Source of the DNA: Acinetobacter sp. ANC 7912
Lineage (GTDB): Bacteria > Pseudomonadota > Gammaproteobacteria > Pseudomonadales > Moraxellaceae
Direction: 5' to 3'
Assembly (NCBI RefSeq): GCF_039862785.1
Contig: NZ_CP156795.1
Span: 1,612,001-1,676,000, forward strand
Length of the DNA stretch: 64,000 bases
Under the pieces are notes generated by a model. It did not search any database. It saw only the letters and a program-made list of their open reading frames with translations, and had not been told where the DNA came from. Positions 41,846 to 52,409 of this stretch are shown here, in pieces; the stretch's first letter is position 1, and every line of letters begins with the position of its first letter. The position numbers and the translations under genes were made by a program.

Positions 41846-43345
41846 TTATGTCGTTTTATGCATGCTGCCCGTTTTTTCAAAGTTTGCATGCCAAGACAAC
41901 GCCTCTTCCAACAGATGTGGCGTTTGTCCACCACGGGCACAGGCACGTTCAAAGTAATCATTCAGGGCATCTCGATAATCGGGATGAGCACAGATATCGA
42001 TCATTTTGCGGGCGCGTTCACGCGGAGCCAAGCCACGTAAGTCTGCCAGGCCATTTTCAGTGACCAGCACATCAATATCATGTCCGGTATGATCAACATG
42101 ACTGACCATTGGCACTACAGAAGAAATCGCCCCGCCTTTGGCTACAGATTTGCTCACGAAAATCGCAATATGTGCATTCCGGGTATAGTCGCCTGAACCG
42201 CCAATGCCGTTCATCATTTTGGTACCGGTGACATGGGTTGAATTGACGTTGCCATAAATATCGAACTCAAGTGCAGTATTAATCGCAATCACCCCAAGAC
42301 GACGAATAATTTCAGGATTATTGGATATTTCTTGCGGACGCAGCACAATTCGGCCTTTGTATTGCTCAAAATTCTTCATGACATGTTTTGCACACGAATC
42401 TGATAGAGTCATGGAACAGCCTGAAGCAAAAGTCATTTTACCAGCGTCGATCAGCTTAAAAGTACAGTCCTGCAACACTTCGGAATACATTTCCAGGTGA
42501 TGAAAATTGGAGTGTTCAAATCCGGAAAATACTGCATTAGCAATCGAGCCTACCCCGGATTGAAGTGGTCCGAGATGTTGTGGCAAACGCCCTGCTGCTA
42601 CTTCTCCCTCAAAAAACTGAATCAGGTGTCGAGCAATCGCCAAAGTATCATCATCCGGTTCATCCATATGGAAAGAGGTATCCGGAATGTCATTTAGCAC
42701 AATGGCAGCAATTTTTTCCGGATTGACCTGAATACCGCCAGTACCAATCCGGTCACCGGCATGAATGATCGGAATAGGTGAACGGTTTGGGCGAGCTTTA
42801 GGCACATAAATATCATGTACGCCTTCGAGAATCGGATTGATGCTGTTATCAATTTCCACAATCACCTGCTCTGCCATTTCCACAAAGTTGGCCGAGTTGC
42901 CGCATGAACCAGTCGGAATAATCTCCCCATCTTCAGTAATGGCTGTGGCTGCAATAATCGCTACATTGATCGGCGGCAGGTTGTGATGCCGGATATGATC
43001 CGCCATTTCAGAAAGATGCTGGTCGATATACATCACTTCACCAGCATTGATTGACTTGCGCAAGTCTGGATCCGCCTGATAAGGATAACGGCGTTCGATC
43101 GCATGCGCTTCATTGAGTCGGCCATCAATCTGATTACCCAGGCTTGCACCTGTGGCCAAGGTGATTTTTAGCGGATGTGCTTTGGCATGATCAGCCAAAG
43201 CGAGCGGTACAGTTTTCGCCTCACCTGCACCGCCAAAGCCACTTAAACCCACGACAGCACCGTCTTGAATCAATTCAATCGCCTGCTCAGCAGACATCAC
43301 TTTGTCGCGGAGAGCGACACAGCGGATGCGATCTAAACCATTCAT
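41846..43345 (-). CDS. Acetyl-CoA hydrolase/succinyl-CoA:acetate CoA-transferase family protein
   Basis: Class I CoA-transferase of 499 aa that moves CoA between acyl groups (typically succinyl-CoA and acetate or propionate). The glycine-rich oxyanion segment GLSGFGGAGEAK and the catalytic Glu in NTALEFDIYGNVNSTH are present, and GIGGSGDYTRNA is a strong signature. It lies upstream of nothing obviously co-transcribed to its left and follows the thiolase gene with a gap of about 110 bases. The exact acyl specificity is unknown. Confidence 0.9.
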   Translation of the reverse strand: MNGLDRIRCVALRDKVMSAEQAIELIQDGAVVGLSGFGGAGEAKTVPLALADHAKAHPLKITLATGASLGNQIDGRLNEAHAIERRYPYQADPDLRKSINAGEVMYIDQHLSEMADHIRHHNLPPINVAIIAATAITEDGEIIPTGSCGNSANFVEMAEQVIVEIDNSINPILEGVHDIYVPKARPNRSPIPIIHAGDRIGTGGIQVNPEKIAAIVLNDIPDTSFHMDEPDDDTLAIARHLIQFFEGEVAAGRLPQHLGPLQSGVGSIANAVFSGFEHSNFHHLEMYSEVLQDCTFKLIDAGKMTFASGCSMTLSDSCAKHVMKNFEQYKGRIVLRPQEISNNPEIIRRLGVIAINTALEFDIYGNVNSTHVTGTKMMNGIGGSGDYTRNAHIAIFVSKSVAKGGAISSVVPMVSHVDHTGHDIDVLVTENGLADLRGLAPRERARKMIDICAHPDYRDALNDYFERACARGGQTPHLLEEALSWHANFEKTGSMHKTT

Positions 43346-43456
43346 AATCAGAATCTCAACAATAAATTTATTGGTTGCCAGCCTCCCAGCATGCTGAAAA
43401 AATGGCTTTTGACTTGTGCATTCCCGTTCTTAATTGATTGCTCCATTTAGAAAGTT

Positions 43457-44626
43457 TTAGATCAGTTCAACGGCAATAGCAGTGGCTTCACCGCCACCAA
43501 TACATAAAGCAGCAATACCCTTTTTACCACCGGTACGTTTTAAGGCATGCAATAAGGTCACAATGATGCGCGAGCCGGAAGAACCTAAGGGATGACCCAG
43601 TGCACAGGCACCACCATTGATATTTACTTTGGCCGGATCCAGATGAAAGGCATCAATCGCAGCCATGGTCACCATGGCAAAGGCTTCGTTAATTTCCCAA
43701 AGATCGACTTCTGCTGCATCCCAACCGGCTTTTTTCAGAACTTTCTCGATCGCACCGACTGGAGCAATAGTAAATTCGGATGGATGCCGTGAATTAGAGG
43801 CATAAGCCACAATTTTCGCCCATGGTTTTAGACCACGTTCTGCTGCAATTTCTTCGGAAGTGAGAACAAGTGCTGATGCCCCATCTGAGATAGAACTAGC
43901 ATTAGCGGCAGTAATAGTCCCATCTTTTTTGAAGGCTGGACGTAAACTTGGAATTTTTTCGGGTTTGGCGCTTAAAGGTTGTTCATCCGTATCCACAATG
44001 GTGTCACCTTTACGGGTTGACACGGTAACCGGAACGATTTCTTCGTGAAAATAACCTTGATCAATCGCGTTTAAAGCTTTATTCAGTGAGTTGATGGCAA
44101 AAGCATCTTGCTGTTCACGGGTATAGCCTTTCTTGTCTGCCATTTCTTGTGCCAGCGCACCCATGGAAAGCCCAGTTTCAGCATCTTCCAGGCCTTCCTG
44201 AAGCATATGGTCGATAATTTTGCCATGTCCCATGCGGTGACCAGCACGTGCCTTGTCCAGAATATAGGGCGCATTGCTCATGGATTCCATGCCGCCAGCC
44301 ACCACAATTTCAGCTGAACCCGCTGTAATCGCATCCGCTGCCTGCATCACGACTTTCATGCCTGAACCACAGATTTTATTGACCGTCGTTGCACCTGTGG
44401 TATCCGGTAAACCTGCCTGACGCATGGCCTGTCGCGCCGGTGCCTGTTTTAAACCCGCTGGCAGGACGCAGCCAAAAATCACCTCATCTATATCGTTTGG
44501 TTGTAAACCTGCACGTGCCACAGCTTCTTTAATGGTTGCTGCACCTAAATCCGGTGCGGTAAGTGCAGAGAGCGAGCCATGGAAACTGCCCATCGCAGTA
44601 CGAACACCATTCAGAATAACAGTCAT
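43457..44626 (-). CDS. Acetyl-CoA C-acetyltransferase (thiolase)
   Basis: Biosynthetic-type thiolase of 389 aa. The nucleophile Cys lies in NKICGSGMK, and the C-terminal active-site residues in NINGGACALGHPLGSSG and CIGGGEATA. It interconverts two acetyl-CoA with acetoacetyl-CoA. Together with the CoA-transferase downstream and acyl-CoA dehydrogenase upstream it fits short-chain acid or ketone-body metabolism. Only the family assignment is firm. Confidence 0.92.
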   Translation of the reverse strand: MTVILNGVRTAMGSFHGSLSALTAPDLGAATIKEAVARAGLQPNDIDEVIFGCVLPAGLKQAPARQAMRQAGLPDTTGATTVNKICGSGMKVVMQAADAITAGSAEIVVAGGMESMSNAPYILDKARAGHRMGHGKIIDHMLQEGLEDAETGLSMGALAQEMADKKGYTREQQDAFAINSLNKALNAIDQGYFHEEIVPVTVSTRKGDTIVDTDEQPLSAKPEKIPSLRPAFKKDGTITAANASSISDGASALVLTSEEIAAERGLKPWAKIVAYASNSRHPSEFTIAPVGAIEKVLKKAGWDAAEVDLWEINEAFAMVTMAAIDAFHLDPAKVNINGGACALGHPLGSSGSRIIVTLLHALKRTGGKKGIAALCIGGGEATAIAVELI

Positions 44627-44704
44627 CTTTTACATCCTAATTTATAATGTCTGTGGTTAGACATCGGCTGTGCGCCTTACCATTTTCACTTTGTTTGGTC
44701 GACT

Positions 44705-46486
44705 TTAAGATTGTGTAGTGAAATATTCTTCTGGTAACTGCATCATCAGATCAGCCCCAGCTTGAATACGCTGTAGTCGTGCCGCCAAGTCAGGTAAAAC
44801 TTTACTGGCATAGTACTGCGCCAAAATCAGTTTATGCTGAAAGAAGCTTTCGTCTTTTGCCTGGGCAGCCTGACTGATCCGGGCATACATATATACAAAG
44901 CTCAGCAAACCAACTGCATGTAAATAATCCACTGCAACTGCATTGCTAAAATCTGGAGATTGTTTGGCCTGTTCCAGAATAAATTGGGTAATCTCTTCGA
45001 CTTGCTTAGAGACATCCAAGACCGTAGCTTTAATGGATAAGGCATCATCCATATCTTGCGCAAACTCACGAATTTCAGCGATATATTCAGCAATATAAGC
45101 GCCCCCACACCGGATGGTCTTACGACCGATCAGATCCTGTGCCTGTACTCCATTGGTGCCTTCGTAAATCTGGGAAATACGCAGGTCACGAATACATTGC
45201 TCCATGCCCCATTCACGAATATAACCATGCCCGCCAAAGACCATTTGAGCTTCCAGACATGTATCCAGTGCTTTGTCAGTCAGGTAGGCTTTGGCAATTG
45301 GGGTAAGCAAAGCAACACGATCATTCGCTTTACGCACTGCCTCGGTATCGGTGGAATATTTGGTAATGTCGAGCTGCTGCCCTACATAGACGGCAAAGGC
45401 CCGTGATGCCTCATTATTGGCACGCGCATTGAGCAACATACGGCGCACGTCACCATGCACCAAAATCGAATCCGCTGGTTTTTCTGGAGATTTTGTACCG
45501 GATGCAGAACGGCCTTGTAGGCGGTTGGTCGCATATTCTGCAGCATTTTGATAGGCGAATTCTGCTGCACCAATGCCCTGGATGCCCATGGATAAACGCT
45601 CGTAATTCATCATTACGAACATGGCAGCCAGCCCTTCATTTTTATTACCGACCAGATAACCTCTCGCACCATCAAAATTCATGACACAGGTAGCAGATCC
45701 CTTAATCCCCATTTTGTGCTCGACTGAACCTGCTGCCACCGCATTCCGTTCACCAATTGAACCATACGCATTGACCAAAAATTTCGACACAATAAACATG
45801 GAAATACCGCGCGAACCGGCTGGCGCATTTGGTGTTTTTGCCAATACCAGGTGAATGATGTTTTCACATAAATCATGTTCACCACTGGTAATAAATATTT
45901 TAGTTCCGGTAATGCTGTAGGAGCCGTCTTCATTCGGTTCTGCCTTGGTTTTGATCATGCCAAGATCGGTGCCGGCATGTGGCTCGGTTAGACACATGGT
46001 GCCAGACCATTCACCCGTATAAAATTTTGGCAGATAAGTCTGTTTCTGTTCTTGTGAGGCAAGGTCATTGATGGCTATTCCTGCACCCACAGTCAACAGC
46101 GGATAGAGCATAAAAGAGGGATTGGTACTCCAAATCATTTCATCTGCCAGCACGGTCAGCATTTTTGGCATGCCCTGACCACCCCATTCTTCAGGTGCGC
46201 CAAGTCCTACCCAGCCGCCTTCCGCAAACTGTTTAAATGCGTCTTTAAAACCTTTAGGCGTGGTTACTTCACCATGATTAAAATGGACGCCGCCTTCTTC
46301 ATCACTGGTACGGTTTAAGTCCAGGATGACATTTTTCGAAAACTTCGCCATTTCTTCCAGAATGGCATTGGCGGTGGCCATATCCAGATGCGCGAGGTTT
46401 TCATTACCCTGCCAGAATTCATCAGCCTTAAACACATCATTTAAAATAAACTCCATGTCTTTAAGGGGCGCGTTATAAATAGACAT
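44705..46486 (-). CDS. Acyl-CoA dehydrogenase with C-terminal extension
   Basis: FAD-dependent dehydrogenase of 593 aa, the long bacterial type with an extra C-terminal domain. Signatures include MCLTEPHAGTDLGMIKT and TGTKIFITSGEHD in the middle domain, and QMVFGGHGYIREWGMEQ with RISQIYEGTNGVQAQDL in the C-terminal helical part. The substrate chain length is not determinable. It lies 78 bases before the thiolase gene in the same direction. Confidence 0.92.
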   Translation of the reverse strand: MSIYNAPLKDMEFILNDVFKADEFWQGNENLAHLDMATANAILEEMAKFSKNVILDLNRTSDEEGGVHFNHGEVTTPKGFKDAFKQFAEGGWVGLGAPEEWGGQGMPKMLTVLADEMIWSTNPSFMLYPLLTVGAGIAINDLASQEQKQTYLPKFYTGEWSGTMCLTEPHAGTDLGMIKTKAEPNEDGSYSITGTKIFITSGEHDLCENIIHLVLAKTPNAPAGSRGISMFIVSKFLVNAYGSIGERNAVAAGSVEHKMGIKGSATCVMNFDGARGYLVGNKNEGLAAMFVMMNYERLSMGIQGIGAAEFAYQNAAEYATNRLQGRSASGTKSPEKPADSILVHGDVRRMLLNARANNEASRAFAVYVGQQLDITKYSTDTEAVRKANDRVALLTPIAKAYLTDKALDTCLEAQMVFGGHGYIREWGMEQCIRDLRISQIYEGTNGVQAQDLIGRKTIRCGGAYIAEYIAEIREFAQDMDDALSIKATVLDVSKQVEEITQFILEQAKQSPDFSNAVAVDYLHAVGLLSFVYMYARISQAAQAKDESFFQHKLILAQYYASKVLPDLAARLQRIQAGADLMMQLPEEYFTTQS

Positions 46487-46840
46487 ATTGCTTTCCTTGT
46501 ATGAAGACTGTGCATAAAGATATGGCTTAAATATTTAGTTGTTTTAAGAAGCAATTTAAAATCACGGTTTTATTTGGATGTACATTGGATCAGATCTTAT
46601 TGGATTTTCTATGAGCTATTTAAGGTTGGTAGAGAAAATTAGAACATAAAACCGTATTTGATTGCTTGACTATTCAGCTTAAACATTAAGCATATCTTGA
46701 TGACTTTATCATCACGCTTATATGTGACGAATAAAACATGGTTTCTGTAAATTAATTTGACGCAATAAAAAAGATGCCATGAATGATTCCCGTTTCATGA
46801 CATCTTGGTGTGTTATCTCTAGAGTGATTAGATTAGAGCA
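46487..46840. other. Intergenic region with terminator of the small lipoprotein gene
   Basis: The right part (46766-46804) holds a minus-strand terminator hairpin, GATG-CATGAA with TTCATG-CATC, ending in a T-run. It serves the lipoprotein gene at 46841. The left 280 bases are AT-rich and presumably carry the acyl-CoA dehydrogenase promoter; I saw no clear motif. Confidence 0.55.
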
Positions 46841-47191
46841 TTATTTGGCTTTTTTGTAGATCGAGCCTGAACCTACAAGGTTGCCAGTTTTTTCGTCGAT
46901 GGCAAAGTCGACTTCACCTGCACCGGTGTTTACCTGCAAGAAACCATTTTCATCCACTGCTGCTGGCATTGGATTTTTCTTGTCGGTTTTACCTGTTTCT
47001 TTCACTTTTAAGGTATTGGTGATGAAGTAATTTTCACCATTTTGGCTAATCACCAGAATATTTTCTAGCTTTGGATCTTCCAAAGTATTTTTCCAGGTAC
47101 CCTGATAATCCGGTGCTGGTGCTTTAGTGGGGTTACAAGCAGTTAACAACAGTACAGTAGCAATGCCTGCACAATATTTTAGAGTTTTCAA
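46841..47191 (-). CDS. Small lipoprotein of unknown function
   Basis: Protein of 116 aa with signal MKTLKYCAGIATVLLLTAC and lipobox Cys19. The mature part (YQGTWKNTLEDPKLENILVI ... VGSGSIYKKA) looks like a small beta-rich domain. A decayed duplicate of its 3' end lies at 41718-41827, implying a former tandem or dispersed copy. Function unknown. Confidence 0.8.
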   Translation of the reverse strand: MKTLKYCAGIATVLLLTACNPTKAPAPDYQGTWKNTLEDPKLENILVISQNGENYFITNTLKVKETGKTDKKNPMPAAVDENGFLQVNTGAGEVDFAIDEKTGNLVGSGSIYKKAK

Positions 47192-47570
47192 TATTAAAGA
47201 CCTTGAGCTTTACAACGCGCTCATTATAGAAACTACACTTTTCAAGTGTATTCCGACCTTGTAGACAAAGCGTTTCAGCGGTATCGCATACATTTTTCTT
47301 TAGTGATGGTTTTGAAAAAAATCTTCATATTTCATCCATAAATTAAGGATCATGATTCAGAATGATGAGCTTATTCTGGTTATATGGATTGTAAATCGGA
47401 TATTTTGAGTGATTTTAGAAAGGCAAAAAACTTATGAAATTGGCTATTCAAATATGCTGAAGTATGAAAAAACTGCCGGCAAAAAAAATCCTCAATAACC
47501 CATCCAAAGATATTGAGGAGTACCAAACTGGTAAAAACATCAGCGCCTGATGTTGGAAAGAAACACGTTT
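47192..47570. other. Intergenic region with terminator of the desaturase gene
   Basis: A minus-strand terminator lies at 47480-47518: CCTCAATA/TATTGAGG with a 13-base loop, then eight Ts. The remaining 290 bases are AT-rich, presumably including the lipoprotein promoter. No other feature was recognised. Confidence 0.6.
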
Positions 47571-48737
47571 TTAAGCAAACAGTTTCGCTTTTAATCCCTT
47601 AAATACTGATTTCACACCTTGCACTTTCTCTGCAATCTGGTAATTCCATTCATTTGGCAATGAACATTTCGCAAGTTTCACCCAGACTGTGGAGAACTGC
47701 TTCATAAAGCTGGCTTCGTTATAGTGAATGCCATATTCAGCACAAAGTGCCTTAATTTTCGGTGCCACTTCAGCATAACGGTTCGCCGGCATATCCGGGA
47801 ACAGATGATGCTCGATCTGATGGCTCAAGTTACCGCTCAAGATATGCAGCCAGGTGGTACCGCTAAAGTTGCTTGAACCACGGATCTGACGCAGATACCA
47901 TTCCGCACGGGTTTCATTGTCGGTATTGTCCATTTCAAAGGTTTCAGCATCTTCAGTGAAATGGCCATTAAAGATTACTGCTGAAGCCCACAGACTACGG
48001 ATTACGTTCGCCACGGCATTGCCGGCAAATACCGGAATGGCATTTGGACCTGCGATCAGCGGGAAGAAGACATAATCTTTTAAAACCTGACGGCGCATTT
48101 TCTTGCGCAGCGGTGCTGCCTCTTGCCATACTTCTTTCCAGGTTTTGGTCTTATAAGCAATCACATCTTCCAGGTGCAGACGTTGTACACCCACATACCA
48201 TTCAAAGAACACCATTAACTGAATCGCTAATGGAATATTCCAGATAAAACGCAGTTCCCAAGGCTGAGACTCGCTGACACGGATCAAACCATAACCGACA
48301 TCGTGATCCATGCCAACAATATTGGTATAGGTATGGTGGATATAGTTATGCGTATATTTCCAGTCATCCCCAGTGGCAATGGTGTCCCAATCATAGGTAG
48401 TGCCGTTCAGGGTCGGATCATTCATCCAGTCAAACTGACCGTGCATGACGTTATGACCCAGTTCCATATTTTCCACGATCTTGGAAATACCCAGTAAACC
48501 AGTACCAACTAGCCAAACCGGGGGTAACCATCCCGCCACCATCAGCATGCCACGGGAAGCAATTTCGCTATAGCGCACAAAATTACGGATTTTATAAATA
48601 TATTCGGCATCTTTTTCACCGAGGTTATCCATCACTTCACGACGGATTGCATCGACTTTGGCACCAAACTCTTCGATTTGTTCTGGTGTTAAATATTGAG
48701 ATTTACTGTGCCGCTTCAGATCAATTTGCATGTTCAT
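47571..48737 (-). CDS. Membrane fatty acid (acyl-lipid or acyl-CoA) desaturase
   Basis: Integral membrane di-iron desaturase of 388 aa. Three histidine boxes are visible: HNVMHGQ, HNYIHHTYT and HQIEHHLFP. Hydrophobic helices flank the first two. The third box of QxxHH form groups it with front-end/linoleoyl-type desaturases. It is followed upstream in the operon by a ferredoxin-type reductase 31 bases away, which supplies electrons. It probably adjusts membrane fluidity. Confidence 0.92.
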   Translation of the reverse strand: MNMQIDLKRHSKSQYLTPEQIEEFGAKVDAIRREVMDNLGEKDAEYIYKIRNFVRYSEIASRGMLMVAGWLPPVWLVGTGLLGISKIVENMELGHNVMHGQFDWMNDPTLNGTTYDWDTIATGDDWKYTHNYIHHTYTNIVGMDHDVGYGLIRVSESQPWELRFIWNIPLAIQLMVFFEWYVGVQRLHLEDVIAYKTKTWKEVWQEAAPLRKKMRRQVLKDYVFFPLIAGPNAIPVFAGNAVANVIRSLWASAVIFNGHFTEDAETFEMDNTDNETRAEWYLRQIRGSSNFSGTTWLHILSGNLSHQIEHHLFPDMPANRYAEVAPKIKALCAEYGIHYNEASFMKQFSTVWVKLAKCSLPNEWNYQIAEKVQGVKSVFKGLKAKLFA

Positions 48738-48768
48738 ATGGGAGTACCTTCTTATTTTTCTATACGGT

Positions 48769-49791
48769 TTAAAGATTAATCACCACAGGGCTTACTGCCT
48801 GTGAGATACACAACTTAATCGGAGTATTGTTTTCGTGATCAATTTCACCGGTCAGGATGTTTTTGACTGAGCCACTGACCTTGGTACAGGAACAAGTATT
48901 ACAGATGCCCATGCGACAGCCATTTGCCGGACGCAAGCCTGCCTGTTCTGCACTTTCTAAAATGGTAGAGGTTGCTTCAAATTCGCGGTGTGAACGCAGG
49001 AACTGCACCGGTTGTGCCTTGACCTTTTCATCTACCACGATCTGGAAATATTCCGAGTGGAAACTGGATTTCACACTGAGTTTGTTGGCAATACGCTGCG
49101 CTGCTTTCATCATGCCCGCTGCGCCGCAGGCATAAATTTCACGCTGTTCATAATCCGGTACAATCTTGTTCAGTAACTGTACACTCAGGTGCTGCTTATG
49201 TTCGACCGTGTTGAAATGGTGATATTTAAAATGTGGATGCATCAATGTCAAGGTTTTCAGCTCAGCATGAAAGGCATCATCACGGGTGAAATACACCAGA
49301 TCAATCGGATGCTTGAACTGCACCACAGCTTTTTGCAGCAAAGAATAAATTGCAGTAATACCACTACCAGATGCCAGAAACAGAACCGGTTTTGGCGAAT
49401 TCAGCAAAATAAATTCACCCTGTGGCTGAGACAATTCCACTACTGCACCTAACTGTAGTGAGGTAATCGCACGGGAAACTTTGCCCTGCTGTTTGACTGC
49501 AATAATGACATCACCATTTTTCAGAATGGTTACGATGGAATAATGACGCTGATGCAAAACCCCATCCAGACGGACGATCACCGCCACATGCTGGCCTGGC
49601 TGGAATGACTTCGCCTGAAAGTTAAAATTTGGACGTAGCTGGATTTTATAAAAATCATCGCCAATCAGCTGGATATTGATGACTTCCGCTTTGACTTTTT
49701 TCAGCGCCCAGGTTGGATGCACTTTTTCAGCGATAAAATCAATAAAATCTTCTCTAATCCAATGAGGCTTGTAGCTTTGCATGCTTGTCAT
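48769..49791 (-). CDS. Ferredoxin reductase with C-terminal [2Fe-2S] domain, desaturase partner
   Basis: Reductase of 340 aa. The FAD region has HYSIVTI and the NAD region LASGSGITAIYSLLQ with YACGAAGMM. A C-terminal plant-type ferredoxin domain carries ANGCRMGICNTCSC and a later Cys near ISQAV. It is transcribed before and with the desaturase, to which it would pass electrons from NAD(P)H. Confidence 0.9.
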   Translation of the reverse strand: MTSMQSYKPHWIREDFIDFIAEKVHPTWALKKVKAEVINIQLIGDDFYKIQLRPNFNFQAKSFQPGQHVAVIVRLDGVLHQRHYSIVTILKNGDVIIAVKQQGKVSRAITSLQLGAVVELSQPQGEFILLNSPKPVLFLASGSGITAIYSLLQKAVVQFKHPIDLVYFTRDDAFHAELKTLTLMHPHFKYHHFNTVEHKQHLSVQLLNKIVPDYEQREIYACGAAGMMKAAQRIANKLSVKSSFHSEYFQIVVDEKVKAQPVQFLRSHREFEATSTILESAEQAGLRPANGCRMGICNTCSCTKVSGSVKNILTGEIDHENNTPIKLCISQAVSPVVINL

Positions 49792-50128
49792 TTTTATTAC
49801 CTCGCATCACGACAGAATTTGAATTAATGTACATCTGTCTATTTATTATGCGTTCAGAATATAGGCTTTTCAGAATCAAACCATATCAATGTAGGCCAAA
49901 TCATGTGTAATTTAGCCAAAATGGTGTGTTTTGTTAGACAAAAAGAGAGGTTTAAGATCCATTCAATGTTTCAGAATGTAATTTGAGTTGTCATTTTATG
50001 CCAATTGCATGGTCGACAAAGTGCAACGAACATCGAAGAAAATTGCTGGTTAATAGGTGAAAAAAAATGTGAAAAATAAAAAAGAGCTGGCTGCAAGCAT
50101 ACAACCAGCTTTGGGGGTGGAGAGAAAC
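49792..50128. other. Intergenic region with terminator of the acyl-CoA synthetase gene
   Basis: At 50077-50113, read minus, AAAGCTGGTTGT/AGCCAGCTC forms an imperfect stem followed by six Ts. It ends the acyl-CoA synthetase transcript. The rest is AT-rich and should hold the reductase-desaturase promoter; no regulator site was recognised. Confidence 0.6.
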
Positions 50129-51784
50129 TTATTCAACTTCTGGTGTCAAAGCCTCTTCCTGATCCAGCAAGACTGTACCAAATTGTTCACGCAGATCTTT
50201 TTTCAGCATCTTGCCCGTACCACTAAGTGGAATCGCATCAACAAAAATCACCTTGTCTGGAATCTGCCATTTCGCCACTTTGTGGGCATAGTAATTCAGC
50301 AGATCCTGTACTGTTAGCTGGCTTTCCGGCTTTTTCACAGCGATCAACACCGGACGTTCATCCCATTTCGGATGCTGTGCAGCAATGACGGCTGCCATGG
50401 CAACTTCTGGATGGCCCATGGCCAGATTTTCCAGCTCAACCGAAGAAATCCATTCACCGCCAGACTTGATCAGGTCTTTGGCCCGATCTGAAATGGTCAT
50501 AAAACCGTCCTGATCCAGCGTTGCAATATCACCGGTATCAAACCAGCCATCCGTGGTCAGTGCCGATTCTTCCTTGCCAAAGTAATTATTGATGATCCAG
50601 TGACCACGAATTTGCAGGTTTCCCGTAGTTTCGCCATCCCGCTCAATTTCATGGATCGCATTTTCACCATGCGTCAGACGCAGATCGACGCCAAATGGCG
50701 GACGGCCTTGGGATAAGCGAATTTGTAGCTGTTCTTCTTCGCTCAAGTCAAGATGCTTCGGCTTCAGCTGGTTGGCAGAACCCAGCGGACTGGTTTCAGT
50801 CATGCCCCAGGCATGGATGGTTTCACAGTCAAACTGTTCTTTAAAGACTTTGAGCATGGAAGGCGGACAGGCTGAACCGCCCACCACATTTCGTTTCAGG
50901 CTTTCTAGCCGAGAGCCAGCCTGCTGTGCAGCGGCAATCAGCCCTTGCCAGATCGTCGGTACACCGAGTGCAACAGACACTTTATAAGTATCAATCAGAT
51001 TCACCAGACTAGCGCCGTCCAACCCTGGTCCTGGCAGTACCAAAGTACATCCCACCATAGCAGCAGCATACGGCGTACCCCAGGCATTGACATGGAACAT
51101 CGGCACTACCGGTAGCATGATGTCACGTGCAGAGACATTTAAGGAATCCGGCAGGCTGATGGCAAAGCTGTGCAAAGTCGTCGAACGATGGCTATACAGC
51201 ACCCCTTTTGGATGCCCCGTTGTGCCGGAGGTATAACATAGCGAGCTGGCTGCATTTTCATTTAACACAGGCCAGTCGAAAACGTCGGATTGATCAACAA
51301 TCAACTCATCATAGAATTTGACCTCGGGAATAGCATCTACGATGGCCTCATCCCGGGCATCCAGACAGATAAAATGCTCGACCGTGCTGAGCATCGGTTT
51401 TACTGCTTTGATAAGTGGCGCAAAGGTTTTATCAAATAAAATCACCCGATCTGCTGCATCATTAATAATAAAGACCAACTGCTCCGGGAACAGACGCGGA
51501 TTGATGGTATGGCAGACAAAACCACCTCCCGAAATCGCGTACCAGGATTCCAGATGGCGGTGATTATTCCATGCAATCGTCGCAACGCGGTCGCCATGTT
51601 CCAGACCAAACTGATTCAGTACATTGGCAAAGCGTTTGGCATTGCTGCGGATTTCACCCCAGGTGGTATGAGTCATACTGAGATCGGTATTCTTAGAAAT
51701 GACTGCAGTATCGGCATGATAACGTCCTGCATGTTCAATCATGTTGCTGATGAGTAGCGGCTGAAACATCATATTTCCAAGCAT
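50129..51784 (-). CDS. Fatty acyl-CoA synthetase (AMP-forming, AlkK/FadD-like)
   Basis: Adenylate-forming ligase of 551 aa. The P-loop-like motif YTSGTTGHPKGV, AWGMTETSPLG, TGDIATLDQDGFMTISDRAKDLIKSGGEW (in parts) and a C-terminal Lys in PLSGTGKMLKK are intact. It resembles medium-chain or short-chain acyl-CoA ligases. Tail residues after GKMLKKDL are short and acidic. It probably activates fatty acids for the neighbouring beta-oxidation-type enzymes. Confidence 0.9.
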   Translation of the reverse strand: MLGNMMFQPLLISNMIEHAGRYHADTAVISKNTDLSMTHTTWGEIRSNAKRFANVLNQFGLEHGDRVATIAWNNHRHLESWYAISGGGFVCHTINPRLFPEQLVFIINDAADRVILFDKTFAPLIKAVKPMLSTVEHFICLDARDEAIVDAIPEVKFYDELIVDQSDVFDWPVLNENAASSLCYTSGTTGHPKGVLYSHRSTTLHSFAISLPDSLNVSARDIMLPVVPMFHVNAWGTPYAAAMVGCTLVLPGPGLDGASLVNLIDTYKVSVALGVPTIWQGLIAAAQQAGSRLESLKRNVVGGSACPPSMLKVFKEQFDCETIHAWGMTETSPLGSANQLKPKHLDLSEEEQLQIRLSQGRPPFGVDLRLTHGENAIHEIERDGETTGNLQIRGHWIINNYFGKEESALTTDGWFDTGDIATLDQDGFMTISDRAKDLIKSGGEWISSVELENLAMGHPEVAMAAVIAAQHPKWDERPVLIAVKKPESQLTVQDLLNYYAHKVAKWQIPDKVIFVDAIPLSGTGKMLKKDLREQFGTVLLDQEEALTPEVE

Positions 51785-52021
51785 GGTCTGCTCCTTTTTT
51801 ATCCTTGTTATACGTCCATTTACTGTTTTAGGTATTGTTTAAATCATTGTTATTGGTGCATGAGCCGCAGGCCAATCAGTGGCGCTTCATAAACTCATCA
51901 CATGTTTGAATCTAGCAAGGAAAAAGGCGAAATCAAGTAGCAAAATGTGACAAAAACAAAGTTACCCACGGATGCGATGAGAAAGGAGAATTCTGAATTT
52001 TTATGGTGAAATAAGCATAGA

Positions 52022-52051
52022 AATAAAAATCCCGGCATGGAACCGGGATTT
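52022..52051 (-). terminator. Terminator after the small membrane protein gene
   Basis: Stem ATCCCGG/CCGGGAT with a 7-base loop; on the minus strand it is followed by TTTTTA. The 51785-52021 gap otherwise shows nothing specific. Confidence 0.75.
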
Positions 52052-52055
52052 TGAA

Positions 52056-52223
52056 TTATTTGATACCTGAGAAGAACAGGTTATCTGCATTGACCACAAA
52101 GGCGACGCCCAGACAGAACAGTCCTGCATAAATCGCGAACCAAATAATCATCTTTTTAAAAGCTTCATCAGAAATGCTGCTGTCCGCATATTTCGGTGCT
52201 TTCTTTTCTTCGTCTGGAGTCAT
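52056..52223 (-). CDS. Small single-span membrane protein
   Basis: Protein of 55 aa starting MTPDEEKKAPKYADSSI at 52223, preceded by AGGTGAG. It has a charged N-terminus and one membrane helix (MIIWFAIYAGLFCLGVAFVV). A TTG five codons earlier is possible but unneeded. Similar small proteins are common in Acinetobacter; the function is unknown. It is transcribed away from the MocR gene. Confidence 0.7.
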   Translation of the reverse strand: MTPDEEKKAPKYADSSISDEAFKKMIIWFAIYAGLFCLGVAFVVNADNLFFSGIK

Positions 52224-52409
52224 CTGCTCACCTGCCAATAGATTTGGGACTGTCTCTAGTGTCTATGAACACATTCAAAAAATGTAGATACAAAAGCGAT
52301 CTAAAAAAATATAACAGATGCTGCATAACTGACCAAACTGTTATATTTAATCCGACTAAATATGTTATATATGCAGATAAATTTCTATTTTTATCTTTTT
52401 TCTTGATGC